In this document: piece after piece, positions 1 to 5,663 of the stretch
Layout: each line of letters begins with the position of its first letter
Numbering within the stretch: the stretch's first letter is position 1
NCBI GenBank assembly: GCA_029863355.1
Contig: JAOTVO010000073.1
Coordinates: 1 to 10,412 of the forward strand
Length of the DNA: 10,412 nucleotides
Direction of reading: 5' to 3'
Source of the DNA: Candidatus Krumholzibacteriia bacterium
Lineage (GTDB): Bacteria; Krumholzibacteriota; Krumholzibacteria; WVZY01; JAKEHA01
Program-made: the position numbers and the translations under genes
The notes under the pieces: model-generated
Told to the model about the DNA's origin: nothing
Databases searched by the model: none
Seen by the model: the letters and a program-made list of their open reading frames with translations, nothing else

Positions 1-409
1 GAAGGCGCGCGAGCTGGTCGAGTGGGCGGACGTGCACGGCGAGCTCTACGGGACCCCGCGGCGCTTCGTGGACCAGGCGCTCGCCGAGGGGCGCGACGTC
101 ATCCTCAACCTTGACATCCAGGGGGGCGATAGTGTACAAAGGGCCTTTCCCGGCGCCGTGACGGTCTTTATCTTACCGCCGTCCCCCGAGATCCTCGAAG
201 AGCGCATGCGCCAGCGGGGAGAGGTGTCCGAAAGCGACCTCGAGACTCGCCTCAGGAACGCCAAGAGCGAGATAAGTGGTTCTGTAAATTACGATTATGT
301 CGTCGTGAACGACGACCTGGAGCGCACCGTGACTGCGGTCCGGGCCATCATCACGGCGGAGCGCTGCCGCCGCGACCGGCAGAAGCCGGGATCCGACCGC
401 GAGCGCTGA
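1..409 (+). CDS. gmk: Guanylate kinase, 3' part (5' end outside window)
   Basis: Guanylate kinase phosphorylates GMP to GDP with ATP in the cytoplasm, in purine nucleotide metabolism. The reading frame is open from base 2, so the gene began before the window; about 135 C-terminal residues of a usual 200 or so are present and the P-loop is missing. Visible family motifs are the GMP-binding stretch ELVEWADVHGELYGTP at the start, the Walker-B-like strand VILNLDIQGG, the FILPPSPEILEERMRQRG lid region with its following arginines (RLRNAKSEI), and the C-terminal YDYVVVNDDLE...IITAER. The family motif is usually DVQG; DIQG here is a mild variant. An in-frame GTG at 32 lies inside the GMP-binding motif and is not the real start. 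rpoZ follows after 47 bases, the common gmk-rpoZ-coaBC order. Confidence 0.96.
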   Translation, partial: KARELVEWADVHGELYGTPRRFVDQALAEGRDVILNLDIQGGDSVQRAFPGAVTVFILPPSPEILEERMRQRGEVSESDLETRLRNAKSEISGSVNYDYVVVNDDLERTVTAVRAIITAERCRRDRQKPGSDRER

Positions 410-427
410 GCCCGCCCCGGGGTGGGC
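410..427 (+). other. Inverted repeat between gmk and rpoZ
   Basis: Two 9-base arms, GCCCGCCCC and GGGGTGGGC, directly abut and are complementary apart from one G.U pair, so RNA could fold into a GC-rich hairpin once a few central bases open as a loop. It begins on the base after the gmk stop codon. No U-tract follows; instead a run of nine A (432-440) leads into the rpoZ ribosome binding site. It may be an mRNA processing or stability element within the operon, or chance in GC-rich DNA. Confidence 0.35.
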
Positions 428-456
428 GCCGAAAAAAAAAGAAGGAGAATCGGCTC

Positions 457-708
457 ATGGCGACCAGGGCGCAGAAACTCGTCATCATCGAGAAAGTGAC
501 CGGCCGGATCCCCAACCGTTACGAGGCGGTGCGGGTGATGGCCAAGGAGGCTCGGCGCCTCAACGCGCTCGTCATACGCGGCGCGGAGGCGGAGGAGGAC
601 TTCAAGCCCACGACCTCCGCGGTGGATCGACTGATACACGGCCAGATCGAGTACCAGTACGTCGAGGCCGACGCGAAGCCGAGAAGCCTCTTCGACGAAA
701 GCGAATAG
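457..708 (+). CDS. rpoZ: DNA-directed RNA polymerase omega subunit
   Basis: Omega is the small RNA polymerase subunit that wraps the beta-prime C-terminus and helps assembly; in many bacteria it also forms part of a ppGpp site. The 83-residue protein is of usual length. The diagnostic segment is RIPNRYEAVRVMAKEARRLN (about residues 17-36), the conserved N-R-[YF]-E...A.RAR.L core of the family. Residues 51-70 carry the acidic, TTSAVD-containing tail seen in divergent omega proteins. The ATG at 457 has a clear Shine-Dalgarno sequence (AAGGAG at about 442-447) preceded by an A-rich stretch, typical of a well-translated gene. It sits between gmk and coaBC, the expected neighbours, and is very likely cotranscribed with them. 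Confidence 0.93.
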   Translation: MATRAQKLVIIEKVTGRIPNRYEAVRVMAKEARRLNALVIRGAEAEEDFKPTTSAVDRLIHGQIEYQYVEADAKPRSLFDESE

Positions 709-757
709 CGCCTGCCGTACCGCGGCCCGCGCCGGCTCGCCGTGCCGATCCGCTCTC

Positions 758-1990
758 ATGGCGCTGGACGGTCAGAGAATCCTGCTCGGTGTGACCGGGG
801 GAATCGCCGCCTACAAGGCGGTGCTCCTGCTGCGCGTGCTCAAGCGTGCGGGAGCCGACGTGAAAGTCGTGATGACCGAGGCCGCCACCGAGTTCGTCAC
901 CCCGCTTACATTCGAATCGCTCTCCGAGCACCCCGTCCGCGTCCATCTCTTCGAAGGTAAAGGTGCGTCCTCGGGCGCCGTCTCTCCCATCGAGCACATC
1001 GACCTCGCCAAGTGGCCCGGCCTCATCGTGGTCGCCCCGGCCACGGCCAACTCCATCGCCGGCTACGCACACGGACGGGCAGACGACCTCCTGGCCACCG
1101 TCGTATCCGCGTTCGCCGGACCGGTGCTGCTGGCGCCGGCCATGAACGACGTCATGTGGGAGAACGCGTCCACGCAGGCGAATCTCCGCGCGCTCTCCGA
1201 GCGCGGCTATCGCGTCGTGCCGCCGGAGGCCGGCGACCTGGCCTGCGGCTACGAGGCCACGGGGCGCATGGCGGAGCCCGAGACGATCTTCGCGGCGGTC
1301 GAGCAACTCCTCTCGTCGCCGTGGCGCGGAGTGCGCGTGCTGGTGAGTGCGGGCGGCACCGAGGAGGACATCGACCCGGTACGCGTCGTTCGTAACCGGT
1401 CCACCGGGCGCATGGGCTTCGCCATGGCCGAAGCGGCGCGCGACCTGGGCGCCGAGGTCACCGTGGTAGCGGCTAATGTCACCGTGCCCGCCCCGCACGG
1501 GGTGCGCCTGGTGCGCGTGCGGACGGGATCGGAAATGGCGCGCGCGCTGCGCGACGCCTACGCCGCGTGCGACGTCTTGGTGATGGCCGCGGCGGTGAGC
1601 GATTTCCGGCCGGAGGCGTCGCTCGAGCACAAGCGCGGGAGCGGTGAGCGCTGGACGCTCGAGCTCGCGCCCACCGAGGATATCCTGGCCGACCTGGGAG
1701 AGGACAAGGGCGCGCGCGTGCTGATCGGTTTCGCGCTGGAGACCGGCGACGTGGAGCGGCGTGCGCTGGCGAAGCTGCACCGCAAGCACTGCGACTTCAT
1801 CGTGGTCAACAATCCGCTCACCGAGGGCGCCGCCTTCGCCCATGAGACCAACGTCGTCACCGTCTTCGACGCGTCGGGTGTGCGTTACGAGAGCGCAGCG
1901 CCGGAGAGCAAGCGCGAGATCGCGCGGCGCGTACTCGCGCTTGCGCAAACGCACGCGAACATCCGCGGACGAGCGCAGGAGCGGCCATGA
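758..1990 (+). CDS. coaBC: Bifunctional phosphopantothenoylcysteine decarboxylase / phosphopantothenate-cysteine ligase
   Basis: CoaBC carries out two consecutive steps of coenzyme A synthesis: joining cysteine to 4'-phosphopantothenate and decarboxylating the product. The N-terminal CoaC flavoprotein domain (residues 1 to about 185) shows GVTGGIAAYK (11-20), the active-site histidine in IEHIDL (H80), the ATANSIAGYAHGRADDLL segment (95-112), the substrate-binding PAMNDVMW motif (127-134) and the catalytic cysteine in LACGYEATGRM (C163). The C-terminal CoaB domain shows GGTEEDIDPVRVVRNRSTGRMG (from about residue 199, with N213 matching the conserved ligase asparagine), AAAVSDFRP and DFIVVNNPL. 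At 410 residues it is the usual fused length and no key residue is missing. No good Shine-Dalgarno sequence precedes the ATG at 758. Its TGA overlaps the ATG of the next gene as ATGA, so the two are probably translationally coupled. Confidence 0.97.
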   Translation: MALDGQRILLGVTGGIAAYKAVLLLRVLKRAGADVKVVMTEAATEFVTPLTFESLSEHPVRVHLFEGKGASSGAVSPIEHIDLAKWPGLIVVAPATANSIAGYAHGRADDLLATVVSAFAGPVLLAPAMNDVMWENASTQANLRALSERGYRVVPPEAGDLACGYEATGRMAEPETIFAAVEQLLSSPWRGVRVLVSAGGTEEDIDPVRVVRNRSTGRMGFAMAEAARDLGAEVTVVAANVTVPAPHGVRLVRVRTGSEMARALRDAYAACDVLVMAAAVSDFRPEASLEHKRGSGERWTLELAPTEDILADLGEDKGARVLIGFALETGDVERRALAKLHRKHCDFIVVNNPLTEGAAFAHETNVVTVFDASGVRYESAAPESKREIARRVLALAQTHANIRGRAQERP

Positions 1991-4119
1991 TCGGACGGAC
2001 GGTCGCCCACTACCGGATTCTGGAGGCGCTCGGCGAGGGGGGGATGGGTGTGCTCTACCGCGCGGAGGATACGCGGCTGGGCCGGCTGGTGGCGCTCAAG
2101 CTGTTGCGCGGCGAGCTCCTCGACGAGCCGGACACGCGCCGCCGGCTGCTCGGCGAGGCGCGAGCGGCGGCCGCGCTCGATCACCCGAACATCTGCGCGG
2201 TCTACGACGCCGATGTCGAGGGGCCGCACCCCTACATTGCCATGGCCCTCCTGGAGGGGGAGACACTGGCGGAGAAGGTGGCGCGCGGGCCGCTCCCCGT
2301 CGACGAGGCGCTGCGCATCGCTACCCAGGTGGGACACGGACTCGAGGCCGCGCACGGCAGGGGCGTGGTACACCGCGACGTCAAGACGTCGAACATCATG
2401 GTGACGGCCGCCGGGCGCGCCACGGTGCTCGACTTTGGACTCTGCGGCCTTCCCGCCGATCTCGAGCGCAGCGGGATCCTCTCCGCCGGCACCGCCGCTT
2501 ATATGTCGCCGGAGCAGGCGCGCGGCGACGAGATCGACCACCGCTCGGACATCTGGTCGCTCGGGGTGTGCCTGTACGAAATGCTCACGGGGCGCGCTCC
2601 TTTCCCGGGCGAATACGCCGAGGCCTCGATCTACGCCATCCTCAATCAGGACCCCAAACCGCTCGGCGAGCTGCGCGGCGAAGTCCCCCGCGCGCTGGTT
2701 AGCGTCGTGGAGCGGGCGCTGGCCAAGGACCCGGACGAGCGCTATCAATCGCTGGGCGAGATGCTCACGGACCTGGAATCGCCGCTCGCGGTGTTCGGCT
2801 CGCGGGACAAGGAGCTGCGGCCCTCGGTCGCGGTCCTGCCCTTCGCCGACATGAGCCCGGAGCGCGACCAGGAGTATTTCTGCGACGGGATCGCCGAGGA
2901 GATCATCAACGCGCTGACCCGCGTGGAGGGGCTGGAGGTCGTCGCGCGCACCTCGTCGTTCGCGTACAAGGGGCGCAACGAGGACGCGCGCGAGATCGGG
3001 CGCAAGCTCGGCGTGGACGCGCTGCTCGAGGGCAGCGTGCGCAAGGCAGGCAAGCGCCTGCGCGTGACGGGACAGTTCGTCGACGTCGCCACCGGTTTCC
3101 ACATCTGGTCGGGGCGATTCGACAGAGATATCGAGGATGTGTTCGCCATCCAGGATGAAATCGCACAGACGATGGCGCGCGAGCTGCAGGTCGAGCTGTC
3201 GGAGAAGGACCGGCGCGCGCTCGAGCGTCGCTCGACAAAGGACGTCCAGGCGTACGACTACTACCTGCGGGGGCGCAGCTTCTTCGGCCAGCCCAGCCGG
3301 CAGAACATCGGTTTCGCGATCGACATGTTCGCGCGCGCGACGGAGGAGGACCCGGATTTCGCGCGCGCCTACGCGGGGCTCGCCGACTGCCACAGCTGGC
3401 TGTACTGGTACTTCGATCACCGGCAGGAGAACGTCACCAAGGCGCTGGCAGCGAGCGAGCGGGCCCTGGAGCTCGACGCGCTGCTGGCCGAGGCGCACGC
3501 GGCCCGCGGCCTGGCCCTCTCGCTGGCAGCCCGGCACGAGGAGTCCGGGAAGGAGCTGGATGAGGCCATCCGGCTCAACCCGCGCCTGTTCGAGGCCTAC
3601 TACTACTACGCGCGCACGTGCTTCGCGCGCGGCGAGAAGGAGAAGGCCGCGCAGTACTACGAGCGCGCCTGCGAAGTCGATCCCGAGAACACGCAGACCG
3701 CCAACCTGCTCGGCTTCACCTACCGCGCGCTCGGCCGCATGGCGGAGGCGGAGGCGATGTACCACGTCGCGCTTCGCAACCTCGACCGGCACCTCGCGCT
3801 CAACCCGGGCGACGTGCGCTCCATCTACCTCAAGTCCGCCACGCTGATCGAGCTGGGGCGCATCGACGAAGGGTTGGAGTGGACCGACCGGGCGTACGCG
3901 GCGGATCCCAACGACCCGTACACAGTCTACGGGGTGGCCTGCTCCTACTCTCGCTCGGGGCGGATCGAAGAAGCGCTGGACTATCTGGAGCGGTCGGTGG
4001 GGTGCGGGTTCGCGCACGCGGAATGGATCGAACAGGACGTCGACTTGGATCCGCTGCGCGAGCATCCGCGCTTCGCGGCGATCATGGCGTCACTCGGTGG
4101 GGAAGGTGGCGGGGGCTAG
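1987..4119 (+). CDS. Soluble Hanks-type Ser/Thr protein kinase with TolB-like domain and TPR repeats
   Basis: Predicted cytoplasmic signalling kinase of 710 residues. The kinase domain (about 9-265) has the glycine loop LGEGGMGVLYRA (15-26), the ATP-anchoring lysine VALK (K38), the helix-C glutamate (E57), the catalytic loop HRDVKTSN (129-136), the metal-binding DFG (149-151) and the activation-segment end GTAAYMSPEQ (168-177), so it should be active. Residues about 279-400 form the TolB-N/FlgO-like domain (PSVAVLPFADMSPERDQEYFCDGIAEEIINAL), often found between such kinases and TPRs. From about 415 to 695 there are TPR-type helical repeats, presumably for partner binding. No transmembrane segment is seen, unlike PknB-type receptor kinases. 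The start has AGGAG at 1977-1981 and overlaps coaBC by four bases. A small membrane protein follows after 22 bases. Substrate and signal cannot be read from the sequence. Confidence 0.93.
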   Translation: MIGRTVAHYRILEALGEGGMGVLYRAEDTRLGRLVALKLLRGELLDEPDTRRRLLGEARAAAALDHPNICAVYDADVEGPHPYIAMALLEGETLAEKVARGPLPVDEALRIATQVGHGLEAAHGRGVVHRDVKTSNIMVTAAGRATVLDFGLCGLPADLERSGILSAGTAAYMSPEQARGDEIDHRSDIWSLGVCLYEMLTGRAPFPGEYAEASIYAILNQDPKPLGELRGEVPRALVSVVERALAKDPDERYQSLGEMLTDLESPLAVFGSRDKELRPSVAVLPFADMSPERDQEYFCDGIAEEIINALTRVEGLEVVARTSSFAYKGRNEDAREIGRKLGVDALLEGSVRKAGKRLRVTGQFVDVATGFHIWSGRFDRDIEDVFAIQDEIAQTMARELQVELSEKDRRALERRSTKDVQAYDYYLRGRSFFGQPSRQNIGFAIDMFARATEEDPDFARAYAGLADCHSWLYWYFDHRQENVTKALAASERALELDALLAEAHAARGLALSLAARHEESGKELDEAIRLNPRLFEAYYYYARTCFARGEKEKAAQYYERACEVDPENTQTANLLGFTYRALGRMAEAEAMYHVALRNLDRHLALNPGDVRSIYLKSATLIELGRIDEGLEWTDRAYAADPNDPYTVYGVACSYSRSGRIEEALDYLERSVGCGFAHAEWIEQDVDLDPLREHPRFAAIMASLGGEGGGG

Positions 4120-4141
4120 GGCAGAACCGGAAGGAGAGACC

Positions 4142-4324
4142 ATGTCTGGTATCGTCAAGCTGCTGATTGTTGCGTCCGTCGTGGGCTTCGTCCTGGCGGT
4201 GGTCGCCTCGTACACGGGGACGATCGCGGGCGTCACCGCGGAGGGGTTCTCGCGCGGGTGTACCAACCTGGCGCTGGTGGCCATCGCGCTGGGCACCTCG
4301 TGGAAGCCCCGCGCCACGGGCTAG
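4142..4324 (+). CDS. Small hydrophobic membrane protein, function unknown
   Basis: A 60-residue protein that I do not recognise. Residues 7-31 form a hydrophobic segment (LLIVASVVGFVLAVVASYTG then TIAGV), followed by a short polar stretch with one cysteine (EGFSRGCTN, 34-42) and a second, shorter hydrophobic stretch LALVAIALGT (43-52), ending in a basic tail WKPRATG. It should sit in the inner membrane with one or two passes. The ATG at 4142 is chosen because GGAAGGAGAG lies just upstream; an in-frame GTG at 4097 would overlap the kinase gene and lacks a site. It follows the kinase gene by 22 bases and is probably cotranscribed, so it may be a membrane partner of that soluble kinase, which is inference only. 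It ends 10 bases from the stop of the convergent anti-sigma gene. Confidence 0.6.
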   Translation: MSGIVKLLIVASVVGFVLAVVASYTGTIAGVTAEGFSRGCTNLALVAIALGTSWKPRATG

Positions 4325-4328
4325 CCCG
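4317..4328. repeat. 12-base perfect palindrome at the convergent gene junction
   Basis: CGGGCTAGCCCG reads the same on both strands and contains the TAG stop of the small membrane protein. A second short palindrome, CGCTAGCG (4333-4340), contains the stop of the anti-sigma gene on the other strand. There is no T-run on either side, so this is not a classical terminator. No other terminator is visible in the 10-base gap between these convergent operons. Confidence 0.4.
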
Positions 4329-4334
4329 GAGGCG

Positions 4335-5024
4335 CTAGCGCAGGTCGACCGGCTCGGGAGTGGAGACGGCGACTTCGTCTCCGGCGCTCAGCGCGGCCAC
4401 GCTGCAGAGCAGGGAGCGTTCGCCCGGCGCGCGCGAGAGAATGTCGTCGACCGGGATGGACAGATGCGTCTCGGCCACGGGGCCGAAGCGCGCGACGTCG
4501 GTGAGATCCATGGCGAACAGGCGGACCTCGTAGGCGTCGGCTCCCGCGAACGCCGACCACGCGACGTCGAGCGCGCCGCCGGCTAGCCGCACCGACTCGA
4601 TAGCGAACCCGGCGTCCTGCCCGCCACCGCGGAGCACCGGCGCCGGCGACTCCCAGGGTTGCCACCACACCGCGGCGGCGACCAGCACGGCCGCGGCGGC
4701 GACCAGCGCGGGGCGCAGCGCGCGGCTCTCCCCGAGCCGCTTCCACCAGGTCCCCAAGCGGCCCGGCGCCTCGCCGGCGCTACGGAGCACGGGCGCGTCG
4801 ATGCGCGCCGCGCGGAAGGCGTCCAGGCGCACGCGGGCGTCCGCCTCGCGGGCCCCTTCAACCTCCGCTTGGGAAAGAAACTCGCGGTACGCCTCCAGCC
4901 TCGCGGCACAACGCGGGCAGGCTTCGGCTTCCCCGCGGACGGGGTGGTCCGCGGCGAGCTCAAGAACGGCGCCAAGCGCCTCGACGTCGATGCAGGCGTG
5001 CGTTTCGTGGTCGTGCTGGCTCAT
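4335..5024 (-). CDS. Putative one-TM anti-sigma factor with divergent zinc-finger-like N-terminus
   Basis: Likely anti-sigma factor of 229 residues that holds the adjacent ECF sigma factor at the membrane. The N-terminal part (1-50) carries cysteines and histidines (H9, C11, H27 and C36-P-R-C39) that recall the H...CxxC of zinc-binding anti-sigma (ZAS) domains, but the H-to-CxxC spacing is wider than the usual HxxxCxxC. A hydrophobic stretch at about 104-121 (RPALVAAAAVLVAAAVWW) is the single membrane segment. The rest (about 125-229) would be periplasmic; its LDVAWSAFAGADAYEVRLF segment looks like a fibronectin-III-type beta-sandwich strand pair. The ATG at 5024 has GGAGGG just upstream and overlaps the sigma gene stop as ATGA, the coupling typical of sigma/anti-sigma pairs. 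Function rests mainly on this position, the CxxC and the topology; sequence similarity alone is weak. Confidence 0.75.
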   Translation of the reverse strand: MSQHDHETHACIDVEALGAVLELAADHPVRGEAEACPRCAARLEAYREFLSQAEVEGAREADARVRLDAFRAARIDAPVLRSAGEAPGRLGTWWKRLGESRALRPALVAAAAVLVAAAVWWQPWESPAPVLRGGGQDAGFAIESVRLAGGALDVAWSAFAGADAYEVRLFAMDLTDVARFGPVAETHLSIPVDDILSRAPGERSLLCSVAALSAGDEVAVSTPEPVDLR

Positions 5025-5635
5025 CTGATTCTCCCTCCTCCGTGTCCCTGGTCCTCGCGCGAGATCGCCGCGCGCAGCTTCCGGCGCGCCGACTGCAACA
5101 CGGTGCGTGCGCCCGTCTCCCCTTCCACGCCGAGCATGCGCGTGATGTGGTCCACGGGCAATTGCTCGAAACAGCGCAGCGACAGGGCACGCTGTTCGAT
5201 GGGGTCGAGTTCGTCACGAATCAGGCGCAAGATACGCTCCTCGTCTTCGGTCTCCACCATGCTCTGGTGCGGACTCGGGCCGGGCTCGGCGACGGCGTCC
5301 AGCGCGTCCTCGCCGTCATCGAGCAGGCGAACGCGGCGAATCGCGTTGAGGCAACGGTTGCGAGCGATCGCGAAAAGCCACGAGGAGAAGCGTGCCCGAC
5401 CCGCGAAGCCGCCCATGTGCTCGAAGGCAACCATCATGGTGTCCTGCACCAGGTCCAGCGCTCGTTCGTGGTCTCTGACGTAGCGGAAGCACCACAGGTA
5501 GAGCGCGTTCTGGTACCGGCCGAGCACCGCCGAGGCGGCCGCCCGACCGCCCGGGCTGTCCGGGGCGGCCAGGTAACGCCGGACGAGATCCTCATCGCTG
5601 GCGTCGCGGAATTGCTCTCCTACCCCATAGGACAC
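5021..5635 (-). CDS. ECF-type RNA polymerase sigma factor
   Basis: A 204-residue sigma-70-family regulator that should direct RNA polymerase to a specific set of promoters. Region 2 (about 20-102) includes YLWCFRYVRDHERALDLVQDT and the -10-recognising segment FAGRARFSSWLFAIARNRCLNAIRR. A linker of about 35 residues rich in acidic residues follows, then region 4 (about 140-195) with LDPIEQRALSLRCFEQLPVDHITRML and the helix-turn-helix end GARTVLQSARRKLR. Region 3 is absent, as expected for an ECF sigma. The start is GTG at 5635; GGAGGGG lies four to five bases before it, and no ATG fits better. It begins 28 bases after the TPR-CHAT gene and overlaps the anti-sigma gene by four bases, so all three probably form one transcript. 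The ECF subgroup cannot be decided by eye. Confidence 0.94.
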   Translation of the reverse strand: MSYGVGEQFRDASDEDLVRRYLAAPDSPGGRAAASAVLGRYQNALYLWCFRYVRDHERALDLVQDTMMVAFEHMGGFAGRARFSSWLFAIARNRCLNAIRRVRLLDDGEDALDAVAEPGPSPHQSMVETEDEERILRLIRDELDPIEQRALSLRCFEQLPVDHITRMLGVEGETGARTVLQSARRKLRAAISREDQGHGGGRIR

Positions 5636-5663
5636 AGAACCCCCTCCGGAATCACATACGATT

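Noticed and set aside
1885..4065. 726-codon open frame on the minus strand opposite the kinase gene, and a 450-codon one at 602-1954
   Set aside because: Both lie opposite genes with unmistakable motifs. Their translations are Arg/His/Gly-rich with no recognisable domain, as expected for frames kept open by high GC content.
4097..4141. Upstream GTG start for the small membrane protein
   Set aside because: It would overlap the kinase gene and add an unlikely Gly-rich tail; the ATG at 4142 has a strong ribosome binding site directly upstream.
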